From NCBI GenBank assembly GCA_004335835.1, contig RWJK01001313.1, positions 24,674 to 88,673 of the forward strand: 64,000 nt of DNA, in the 5' to 3' direction. The notes beneath the pieces are model-generated. The model saw only the letters and a list, made by a program, of their open reading frames with translations, did no database searches and was not told the origin of the DNA. The position numbers and the translations under genes are program-made. This document shows positions 35,440 to 45,856 of this stretch, in pieces (position 1 is the stretch's first letter; every line of letters begins with the position of its first letter). The DNA comes from Scenedesmus sp. ARA3. Taxonomy: Eukaryota > Chlorophyta > Chlorophyceae > Sphaeropleales > Scenedesmaceae.

Positions 35440-36862
35440 GGCGCTGATAGTGCCTATTGAGCGATTGCAGCCGCGCCGTTTGTGCAGATAACAAATTTTG
35501 TGCAGATGCGGCATGTTTGGGGCGCATCTCAGGCCGTCATCCATCTGTCAGGCATGTAACATGTTGACTATCGCCTGGAGCGCGGGGCGTGTACTAGTTC
35601 GGACCATGCGACTGAGTAACGCAGCTGGCAGGCTCGGTAACTGCGGCTGGGCCTTGTTTGATTGTTATTTGAGAGCAAGCAAAGTTGTTACATAGCTAGC
35701 TGTCTGATAGTTGTTCGGCAACGGCACGGTTGTATGGCAGCGCTGCTGCTGCGTAATCAAGCCTACTTGAATCTCCAGCATTGACATCAACGTCAGCTTC
35801 AAGATAGCTGCTGCACACCAACAGAGACAAAGTTGGGAACGCAGCCAGCTGTGCCAATATCAGCAGACATTTGCTGACAGGCTCAAAGTCTATGCACCTG
35901 CTGTGCAAACCAGATGCTACGCTTACTTATAGGTCAAGCAGAGGCTCGTCACCACGCAGCTTAGCAAATCAAAGTGACGTCTTCACAACAACCAGGCACG
36001 CAGCACCAGCGAGTACGAAGTCTGACGATTGTTGCCAACAGTGGCACAAACACTGGCAGCTGCTCAACAGCAGCAGCTGCAGTCCATGTCAGTCCATCAT
36101 CATGCCTTCAACAACCACCTAAGTTGTGAGTGGCAGGAGGGCGCGCCCTCGCCAACACCGTGCTTTGCACGTGATACATCACATTGGGTTCGCCTGCTGC
36201 AGATTGCAGGCTGCTAGTCAAAACCAGACAACAGACGGCGCACACGCACTGCGTGGCACCACAGCACACACCAACAGTAAAGCGGCAATGGGCCAGCTGT
36301 GTTCCCACCAGCAATGCAGCAGTACGCTAAGCAGCCAGCAGATGGCGCCAACATGCGCAATCGTAGCATGCACACCAACCTCGATAGTGCGTCAGCTTCA
36401 TGTCTGGCTGTGTGCAGCGATTGTATCAGACATTGGTTTGCCTGCTTGCAATGCGCAAGTGAAACCGCAGACAATGCACCGCCCTCGTTCTCCTCGCCCA
36501 GTTCCTATACCTGTCCCGCTCACTGATCCCCGCCCCATTTCAACACCACCTGAGGAACAGCAGCCTGTGGACAATGCCCCAATGCTGGTGGTGTAACTAT
36601 GTCCGGCTAGTACCCCTGCCCCAGTCCGACTCTGCAAGTCCTGTGAAGAGATCTTGCCGAAGTCGAATCGTCCTCTCTCAAAGCACAAGCATGGCAGCGC
36701 CAGGCACAGCTCACACAGCTGCTAGTGAAGCAATGTGACGACACAGCAGTAAGCAACGAACAGATGAGCTCAGCACCATCCTTTGCACTAAGCAGCACCA
36801 CACACACACACCAACTGCCCTCATGATGCAATTAGAAGTGCAAGCAGCACGATGCACACCAC
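35440..36862. other. Convergent 3' regions of the GST-like and bestrophin-like genes
   Basis: No exon is supported. The two genes converge here. A TTACA on the plus strand near 35686 (TGTAA on the minus strand) could end a long 3' UTR of the bestrophin-like gene, but its distance from the stop (about 1.2 kb) makes this weak. A proline-rich frame ending at 36596 has no partner exon. Confidence 0.45.
35555..35559 (+). terminator. Candidate TGTAA polyadenylation signal of GST-like gene
   Basis: TGTAA lies 116 bases after the stop codon, a normal distance for a chlorophycean 3' UTR. Confidence 0.45.
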
Positions 36863-37209
36863 TCACTGGTGGTGCTGCGTGCTGTGCGAATGGCTGGCAC
36901 CATTCACTGCCACTGCCTGCACCAGCTGCTGCGCCTGCTGCACCTGCTGCAGCTGCTGCGCCTGCTGCACTTGCTGCAGCGACAGCCCCTGCTGTAGCTG
37001 GCCAGCTGTTGCCCCAGCAGCAGCAGCGGCAGCGGTGCCTGCAAGCTCCTGTAACTGTAGCTGCTGCAGTGCAAAATCGCCAGGCAGGCAGTCGCTGACT
37101 TTGCCGCCTGTGAGCTTCAGGGTGATGGGCAGCAGCGCATTTGCATCTGCTGTTGTTTGGTTGATGCCTGCCTTCACCTCATCGCAGTAGCTCTGCAAAG
37201 TGCAGCAGA

Positions 37210-37249
<40 letters not shown>

Positions 37250-38882
37250 CCTCCAAGTCAAGGAGCCGCACGCCTTGATGCACAAGCATGACAATGTTGA
37301 ACAGTGCAACCGCACTCGATTACTGCCAGTGAAACATTGTGTGCATTTCAGCACGTGCGCGATCCACACAGAGCACGGCTGAAGCAGCAACTATGCACAA
37401 TAACCCCAAATGCCTGCCAGCATTGCTGGCACCCACCTCCAGTGCCAGGATGCCGAAGGGCTCCTCGATCTGCACGCCGATCTCCTCAATGCCAAACAGC
37501 AGGAAGCTGACCACCATGCTGATGGGCACGCTCAGCCAGCCCAGCTCCTGCAGCAGCAAGCAAACGACGACATGTCAATGCAGTGCAATGTCAATGGAAT
37601 GGAACAGCAGAGAGCTGACCACCAGGCTATTCGGCACACTCAGCCAGCCCAGCTCCTGCAGCAGCAAAAGCGAGCCACGCGCAACAGCAGGTGACTGCCA
37701 ACTCAGTTTTATCACAACACATACACGCAATGTCAATGCAATATCAAAGCAAGAACAACAGGTGCACAGAGGCAAGCTGTCTGATGAAGGGAAGGCATTC
37801 ATCGTACTACGCTGCCTGCCTGCACAACAGCTGTGATGGCAATCTCCAAGCCAGGATGTGCATCCTGCAAGTCTCAACCCAAAGAGCATTATGCCCGATA
37901 TCATCCCCACCATAGGCCAAAGCACAGCCACCCACCTGCCAGATCACAAACGGCAGGCACAAGGAGGCTAGCTCGTGTAACAAAAGGACGGCAGGAGAGT
38001 ATGCTGGCAGATCCCTTCACCCCTGCAAGTGCTGCTGCTGCAACTCTGCACAGACACAAACACAAGCAAAAACCAAAAACCTTCCACGTCACCACCGCTG
38101 CCTGCCAAAGCCACAGTCACCACCCACCTGCCAGATCACAAACGGCAGGCACGTCAGCCACAGCACCAGCAAGCGCCCCGTGTGCCGCGTGTAGCTCAGC
38201 TTCAAGCACTGTTGTACGTCACTGCAAGTCTCAGCCCGCTGAGCATCATCCCTACCATACTCCCCACTATTGGCCAAGCCATGCGCTCACCCTGTCGTGG
38301 CTCACACCATCTAAGATGCTGCCAAGAACCACATGTAACTACCCTATCTCTCATAAAGCGCAGCCGCCCACCTGCCAGATCACGAACGGCAGGCACGTCA
38401 GCCACAGCACCAGGAAGCGTCCCGTGTGCCGCGTGTAGCTCAGCTTCAAGCACTGTTATATATCACTGCAAGTCTCAGCCCGCTGAGCATTATCCCTACC
38501 ACATTCCCCAGTATTGGCGAAGACATGCGCTCACGTGGTCGTGGCTCACACCATATAAGATGCTGCCAAGAACCACATGCAACTACCCTTTCTCTCATAA
38601 AGCACAGTCACCCACCTGCCAGATCACAAACGGCAGGCACGTCAGCCACAGCACCAGGAAGCGCCCCGTGTGCCGCGTGTAGCTCAGCGGAATCGGCGTG
38701 GTCAGCAGCTTCTCACAGCTGCCCAGGCTCTCCTGCAGCACGCGCACGCTCTCATCCATGTGTGTCTTGGACTCGATGCGCATCTCGCTGACCGCCATGA
38801 TCTGCCCGATGGCGGACAGCACCAGCAGCGGCGGGTTCTGGGCGCGCAGCAGCAGCTCCAGCTCATCCGGCGGCAGCAGCCT

Positions 38883-38926
<44 letters not shown>

Positions 38927-41017
38927 GGCAGATGTGTCAGCGGCGCCTGCCTGAGAAGCAGCCACAGTCTCGTCGCATCATAAGCACACTGCTGCCGACA
39001 GCTTCCGTGCCACCATCACCACCCTAAGCACATTGCCCGCCGCGTAACTCACCCTTGCACCTCTTGCCGCAAGTCCTCCTCATGCCCCCGCAGGTGCACC
39101 ATCAGGCTGATGGGGAACACGTGCAGCCAGCGCAGCAGCGCGCTGCGCACTGGCTCAGAGGCCGGCCCTGGTAGCCACTGCTCGGTCTGGCGCGCCAAGT
39201 GTGTGCACTCGTTGACAATCATGCGCCAGCAGTCGCGCGCCTCCCACCAGCTGCAGGAGCAGATGCAGATAGAGTCAGTGATGGGCGGGATTGCAATGTC
39301 GGCACGGTCAGCAACGATCAGCGGACAACGAACTGTGGCAGTGCGCAGCGCCTGCTGCAGAGTGTGCACAGCAGTCGCGCGCCTCACACCAGCTACAGGT
39401 AGAACGCAGGGGTGCAGCATGGGCCAGCAACGATCAGCTGAGCACACAGTGCATACTTTGGCAGTGCACGCTGCAGAGCAAGCGCTGCTCTGTTGCGCAC
39501 ATGCTGCGTGCCAACACTGCAGATTTAGGTATTTCATCAACGTGCGGCTAGTTGCGCACAACAGCCGGCGCTGCTCACCGCTCGTAGCTGCTGTTGGTCC
39601 TGAACACCAGCAGCAGTGACAGCGCAAAGGTGGAGATGCTGAAGATGCCGCTGCTGTTGAGGTTGATGGTGGGCCAGTCAAGCTGCAGCACAGGCAGCAG
39701 CAGGCCAGCACACACAACATATAAGAAATTAAAGAGTGCAGGTACAGCGGGGATGTGATTGCAGCTGAGGATGCCGACTTGACACACAAGAAGCGCTTGA
39801 TGCAGTGCAGGAAGTGGGTTCAATGTTTGCTGCGGTGAGTTTGACTTGCGCTGCCAACGACGAACCTGCAAGGTGGGCGTTGCTCAACAACATCACCTAC
39901 TGTACGCGGCACACCAGCTGCTGGGCAAAATCTGACGTCTGCACCCGCAGACAGCTGCAAAGCAGATGCCACGCTACTGTGTATTTGTGTACAGCGGTGC
40001 ATGGCAGCTGCAAGCGTTCCTGCAAGCCGACACTGCTGTCCTGCAAGCATGATCTCCCTAGGGAGCTGACCCCAGGCATCTTTTCATTGTGCTGTTGCAC
40101 TCACATCTGGCGCCACCCACTGCTGCAGGATGTTATACTCCAGCAGTGAGTGGTACAGGCACACACCGAAACAGATGCTGGCCACATAGCTCATGGGGCC
40201 AAACAGGCCACGTGCGATGCGGCTGGTCAGGATTCCTGCAGGCAAGAAGCAGCAGCTGCAGTTGGCTGGCTGCACGCATGCACAGCTGCGCCAGTGCTGC
40301 GGCTGTTGCCAGTTGCTTGAACGTATGCGGCTGACGACACTGATTGGGGCTGCTTGCCATTCATGCTGGCACACAGAACGTCACACATTCCAGCGCACTG
40401 CACTGCGCTGCACTGCACTGCAGGGCAGTTGCCAGCTGATTGGCAAGCACTGCCAGGTTCCATGTTTAGCACAGCTGCTCACCACTCATGTGCCAGGCAT
40501 AGCGCTGGATGCTGCGGTGCTGCTCCCATCGTTTCTGGTCAAAGACCTGCAGCACAAGGTTGCAAGTGGGTCATGTACTGCTGCCATGGGTGCACTGGCA
40601 CCATGTTGCTGCTGTTGCTCAGTTGTGAGCGAAGCTGCAGGTGGCAGAACGCTAGTAGTCTGAACAGCATGCAAACTGATTACGAAAGAAGGAACTGCCT
40701 TTGCTGTTACTGCTGTGTGCAGGGCAGGACGGGTTGTAGCACTTGCTGCAGCAGATGTGGGCCACAAGTCAAGCCAAGTCACCGGCTAGCTGTAGCCGTG
40801 GTTCCGGCCTTACCACTCTGCGATACTGCCTGCCTTGCTCCCTGTCTTCGTCGCTAGTTATATGGTCCGTGTCCACAGCTTGAGCGCCCACCGGCAACGC
40901 TTTTGCCGGGGTCTTACATGGTGCCGGCACTCGTCTACGTAAGTGTATCTGTTTGTGAACCTTGTTTGCGGTTCTAAAGTGAGTTGTCGTTTCAGCGGCC
41001 TGCATCTTGGCAAGCAT
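36863..41017 (-). CDS. Bestrophin-like anion channel, plastid-type leader
   Basis: Eight exons on the minus strand: 41017-40814, 40546-40483, 40235-40105, 39682-39579, 39250-39053, 38880-38616, 37547-37437, 37192-36863; 1407 nt, 468 residues, all in phase. The family pattern is clear: FDQKRWEQHRS near residue 70, TFALSLLLVFRTNSSYERWW in transmembrane part one, an IPLSYTRHTGRFLVLWL stretch, then LGWLSVPISMVVSFLLFGIE and EIGVQIEEPFG. About 68 residues precede the core, basic and Ser/Thr/Ala-rich, like a transit peptide. The C-tail is Gln/Leu-rich (LQQVQQAQQ). In Chlamydomonas, related bestrophins in thylakoids are linked to bicarbonate supply in the carbon-concentrating mechanism; that role here is inference. 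The start is the first ATG of the exon; upstream the frame lacks an ATG. Exon edges are echoed in introns 4, 6 and 7. Confidence 0.88.
37600..37665 (-). repeat. Acceptor echo of bestrophin-like exon 7
   Basis: A copy of the exon 7 start (CAG then GAGCTGGGCTGGCTGAG) begins at 37655, 108 bases upstream of the real start at 37547 on the minus strand; it soon diverges. Confidence 0.8.
37900..38700 (-). repeat. 244-bp donor echo array of bestrophin-like exon 6
   Basis: On the minus strand the exon 6 end (TACACGCGGCACACGGGGCG to GTGATCTGGCAG, then GTGGG) recurs with ends at 38616, 38372, 38128 and 37936. The first two spacings are exactly 244 bp. The last copy keeps little more than the final exon bases. 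Confidence 0.9.
39366..39400 (-). repeat. Acceptor echo of bestrophin-like exon 5
   Basis: The exon 5 start (CTGGTGxGAGGCGCGCGACT) recurs with its start at 39392. Its acceptor reads TAG instead of CAG. Confidence 0.7.
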
Positions 41018-41750
41018 TTTCACCGGCTGCTTCAGGGTGTGGTCATGCTTTGCTGGTGCGCTAATTGCTTGTAAACTCAGTATCACACTGCAATCTACAT
41101 GAGACTGCACACATGTGCACTGCTGTCCACAGGGACGCCATAACCCAGTCAAATTTTGACACGGTCACTGGCACCCATGTGACACTGCCAGCGATGCATT
41201 GGGGTATCAGGAATGCTTAGCAAACAGGCGAAAGGAAGTAGATTAACAATTCAGCACGGCCAACCACGCAGGATCAAGCAGCCAACCAGCAAAGAGGTTA
41301 CTGCCACCATCTGCAGCGCACCTCACAGCACTGAGTGAGTACATTTCTCACTTCAAGCACAGGTGCAGACCACGCAAGCATCCTGCCTGCAGCTACAGAA
41401 ACCCCTATGCAGACCAAGCATTGTGCTGCACGAACCACCCTTGAACAATGCCAACGAAGACACACCATCACAACTAATCGTAACACTGCCATGGGTGACA
41501 GCGAAATGCGTCTGCCAGACTGCAGTATAACATGTTCCGGCACATATTGTGTCCAGTGACACAAAGCATCATACATCAGCTGTAAAGCACAGAGCCACCA
41601 TCAAGCACAGTGCAACCGCAACTACCTGCCCTGCCAACACGCCAAGTCAGCATCAAGTTAGGGTACTCGTTGCACTTTCCACTGCTTGCTGCGCCACCAC
41701 CAACCGTCCCCACAGACGTCGGCACAACCTTAAACATCAGACCTTAAACA
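41018..41750. other. Region between bestrophin-like and ELIP genes
   Basis: It holds the promoter of the bestrophin-like gene and the 3' UTR of the ELIP gene, both on the minus strand. I see no further exon. Confidence 0.45.
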
Positions 41751-43298
41751 TCAGAAGAAAGGCACGCCTGCCTTGTACTCCAGCGCTACAAGCACTGCAA
41801 AGCCCAGCATGGCTGCCCTGCCATTTGTGATCTCAGCACGTGGTGTGAAGAAGCCTGCAGTCAGATGAACAGGGGCTACTGTCAGTACCCAAGGCACCTG
41901 TTCAGGAGATTACATGCGGGGCAACTACTAACTGCTCATGTGCCTGGCAAGTGTCCTGCAAGCATGCACCTTGCTGCTTCAGCAAAGCTTCTGCACATGC
42001 ACACAATGTCCAGAATTGACACTCAGTTATGGCTTGCTGCTGCAAGAGGTGCATACTTGGTTGTCTTTGCTGCTGCATACTTTTCTGAACTTTAGCCATT
42101 GCCACATGCAAACATGAATGCTGCAGCTGTGGGGGCTCTCTACAACTGCAAACTCAGCAGCATTGCCCGTCCGCTGCGCCGCAGCTGCCTCCTGCAAGCA
42201 ACGGCTGCCTGCTGCACACTGCCATGCCACCTTTTTTCAACAACCACACGTCTTGAACAAAATGCAAGCCTCCACTCACCAAAGGCCTCATGCCGCACTC
42301 CCTTAAGGATAGGCACCATGGAGGCATACACCCACAGCCCCAGCGCTGCATACAGCCATGGCGACGCCTGCAGCGCCTGCTGCAGTACTGTTGCGCCCGT
42401 TTCTGCCTCGTGCTTGGCTGCTGCCAGGATGCCTATCATGGCAAGCCTGCCGTTGATGAGCTCAGGGGCAGGGCCGTTGAACTTCATGGCATCTGCAGCA
42501 GCGGTTGGTAAGCAAACAGATGAGCAAACAGATGAACTGTCAAGCATGAACAACCGATTGCTGGGCATGGCATGAACTTCATGGCATTTGCAGCACTGAG
42601 TGAAGCAGCACCCGCGCAAACAGGGTGACAAAACAGGGTGACAAAAAAGACCGGCACTGAAGACACAACACACGGTGCGCAGTTCTGCTTTTACTATGCC
42701 TAGAATCGTCCTATTTACACGACTGCCACTACCATGCATGCGCAGGCCTTGCTTCGCCTGGCATGCACAGCAATGCCTTCATGAGCAGATGTTTGCAGGA
42801 CGTGCTGGCGTATACTGAAGCGTGCCACGAGTTCATGCGCCACTGTGGTGTGGCTCACTATACCGCCAAAACTGCAGCCTGTTGTGGCAGGTGCTGCAGC
42901 CTGAGGCCAGCAAAGTGCGCTATCAGAACTGCCGCCTGCACAGCTGATGTCGCCTCAATGCAATCAGAAATTTAGCAAAGCATAACGTTGTGCTTAATTG
43001 AGCCTATAGCATGCTCAGACTCACCCCAGAAGCTTCTGCTAGGCGGTGGCAGCTTTCCTGCAGGCACTGCAGGCACTGCTGGCTGCGCAACCACTACCAC
43101 ATCCTGCTCTGCTGCTGCTCGCACTGCTACTTGAGATGGCTGCGGTTGAGGTGATGATGAAGCTGGAGGTATCGATGGTGGAGGGCGGGAGACAGCTGCT
43201 GGTGTGCTCTTGTTGTTGCTGCCCTGGTCCCAGTTCAGGAAGCAGCACTTCGACACTGAGGACGACCGCAGCAACCCTGGCCTGGTGTGAGCTATCAT
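41751..43298 (-). CDS. Early light-induced protein (ELIP), LHC-like
   Basis: Three minus-strand exons: 43298-43025, 42492-42280, 41854-41751; 591 nt, 196 residues, phase 1 at both introns. The first about 90 residues are Ser/Pro/Ala-rich with basic residues, a plausible plastid transit peptide. Helix one carries PELINGRLAMIGILAA (Glu102, Asn105, Arg107 region) and helix three carries RAEITNGRAAMLGFAVL (about 168-185); both are chlorophyll-binding LHC-type motifs. A middle hydrophobic helix (PWLYAALGLWVYASMVPIL) lies between them, giving the three-helix ELIP layout. ELIPs bind pigments in thylakoids under light stress and protect photosystems. Length and C-terminus (GVPFF) fit the family. A degraded copy of the exon 2 start lies at about 42570-42596. 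Confidence 0.88.
42570..42596 (-). repeat. Acceptor echo of ELIP exon 2
   Basis: On the minus strand, GCAAATGCCATGAAGTTCA repeats the exon 2 start, but the acceptor AG has become AA, so it cannot be used. Confidence 0.7.
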
Positions 43299-44466
43299 GA
43301 TGATGTATATAGAAGCTTATAATGTATACGCAACGGCCGCAAGCTACAGAACCACTTGTGCGCACAATTGAACGGGGCAGGTGGCACTGGTGTCCTGATG
43401 AGAAGGCTTGGAGGTGCTGTTGAGAGTCAACACAGCAGTAACTGAGTACTTGTGTCCGTTCTGGTATTTTTCTGATGACTAGCCTCTCAAGGCTTCGACT
43501 CTGGTGTCGTTCTGGTGACACTGTCAGTTCCCGTCCACATGCGACTGGTCTCCTTGGTTTCAGGGACGTACGCAGTAAAGCCAGCCTTCAACGCTTCCAT
43601 ACTGTTGACAAGGTTTGATCTGTGGTTGCACTTCCTGCGTAGATTCCCTGGTGGGTACTGCTGCTAGCTCTGCTGTGAAGTGTAGTAGTGCCTGTGCCTG
43701 TTCTTGTTGCATGCTGACCATATCATGCCAAACACACATAAAATTACCTACTATATACATAGTCAGCCAATGGGGTTGCCTGGTGTCGTCATCCAACGCA
43801 CAGTGGAAACCTGGGAACCACCTGGACACCCTTGGAACAGCAGCCTGGTGCTGACCCATGTTTAGCAGGGTGCTGCCAAAACTGTGATGATTATAGACAG
43901 GCAGAAATACTCGCTCAAGCATTGCCTGTCACTGCTTGCTCAATCTTGCTGCAGGGTCGTGAAGCTGCTGCTGCTGCTTCCTGCTGCACTGTTCGGTGCT
44001 CTGCTGCTGCCACTTCATTCCCTGAGGCCTCCCGCGGCCCAAGTATGCAACTTGCTGCTACACACCAGCGAGCAGCTTTCTCAGCACCACGCACAGTAAG
44101 AGCTGGGACATTGAGGTTGTGCACTGCACACAGCTACTGGCAGGCTAGCCGGAGTGGCATGTCACACACATTCACGCATGCAGATGAATGCAAACTGTCG
44201 CACACTGGCATACAATGTGTTACAAGCATAGCAGTGCAAGGAAACATGCGGCCATTTGGGCCCATTGGTCCTGAATCTGCGACAAGTACAATGTCTTTAC
44301 TGACCTGTTGCTAGCTATGAGCAGTGCTTGACAGCAAGATTGCTGCTGCTGCTGCTGCTGCTGCTGTGGCTGCTGCTGCTGCTGCTGCTGCTGCTTCGCA
44401 TAGCAGGTAACAGTAGCTCCGCGCTCCGTCAGCACTGCAGCAACAGCAGCAGCAGCGCAGGGCAGC
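43299..44466. other. Divergent promoter region between ELIP and ADP-ribosylglycohydrolase-like genes
   Basis: About 1.2 kb with no supported exon. The genes on either side point away from each other. A CTATATAC string near 43745 is TATA-like, but it is about 450 and 720 bases from the two start codons. Just before 44467 there are (CTG)n tracts at 44341-44395. Confidence 0.45.
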
Positions 44467-44938
44467 ATGGCCGCACCAGCCACCAAGGACCGCGCCAAGG
44501 GCGCTGTGGTGGGCGCACTGGTGGCTGATGCAGCAACCATGGGCCTGCACTGTGAGTGCTGACAAGATCAAAACCAGATTTGTCGTATGACTGGCTGCCG
44601 CATTACATTGGTGCCGAGGTCGGAAAGCGTTCTTGCTGGCTGGTCCCAAGGGTATACAACAGTGCTGCCAGCAACGCAGTCTGTGCAGCTGTGCGGCAGT
44701 GATGTTGCTGCATGGCACTCAGCAGCAGCGTACATGTGCCAGCAATGCCAACCGCCGCAGCACTATACTCAGATGTTATGATGTTGGCTGTTTTCCACTG
44801 TATTTCATACAGATTGTTGTGGTTTCCGCAGGGATCTACGACCAGGGCAAGCTGCAGCAGCTGCTGGCCAGCAAAGGCAAGCAGGCCGCACCTGAGTTCT
44901 TTGACCCGCCCAGCTGCCCATTCTATGAGGTGCGCAGC

Positions 44939-44969
<31 letters not shown>

Positions 44970-45814
44970 TTGAGCCGCCACTGCTCCTGCGTATGGCTGG
45001 TGTTATTAAAAGGCAAAGTAAGCACCGCCTGCTGCTGCCGTCAACAAGCTGGCGCTGCAGCTGCTCGCTTACCATGCTTGTGTCTAGTCAGTCCCTGTTC
45101 TGTCACTCTTCTCTCTCCATGTCCTCAAACTTTCCTCTGCCTTCGCATACGCCTGGTGTTTGCCACCCCACAGATGCCAAGTGGCTCGCTGTCCCCCTAT
45201 GGCGGCGAGCTGCACGCACTGCTGCGCTACATATCCCAGCCCGCCCAAGCAGCAGCAGCTGCCGGCAAGGCCCCTCTGGATGGCCCCAGCTGGGCCGCTG
45301 CTCTGGCAGGCTACTTCAAAGATGTGTATGCAGGCTACAAGAACAAGTCGGTGAAGAGTGTGATTGCAAATATCGAGGCGGGGAAGGCGTACCCTGCTAC
45401 TGGGGATGCAGAGGACACACAGGCCAACTCCCTGTGCAAGGTAGGAGGTGATGCAAGGGAAGGGTGCGGGATAAGTGCATTGTTGGTGTCCTTGAACTGC
45501 AGGAGTTGCCACCTGAAAGTCGTGAGTGCTATGCCCGCCGTGCTGCTGGGACAGCGTCGGTTGCTGCCATACTAACTCAATTGTTAAAACTGATTCTCAT
45601 AAGAGTGTGTCACCATCACCAAGCCTGGACGTTCTGGTGTGACTACCTGTTTGCAGCCCTGCAGAGCACCATACCCAGCTGGCTATTGCTGCTGCTGCTG
45701 CTTTGCTGCAGCTGCCGCTGATTGCTGCGGTGTATGCCGGTAGCCCGGAGCTGCCTGCTGCCGTGGAGGCCTCCATCCCTTTCGCTGCAATGCACAACAT
45801 TGGCTAACCATTGT

Positions 45815-45856
<42 letters not shown>

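Noticed and set aside
36126..36596. Open frame ending in a proline-rich PRSPRPVPIPVPLTDPRP stretch
   Set aside because: No upstream exon, no conserved domain, and it lies between two convergent gene ends.
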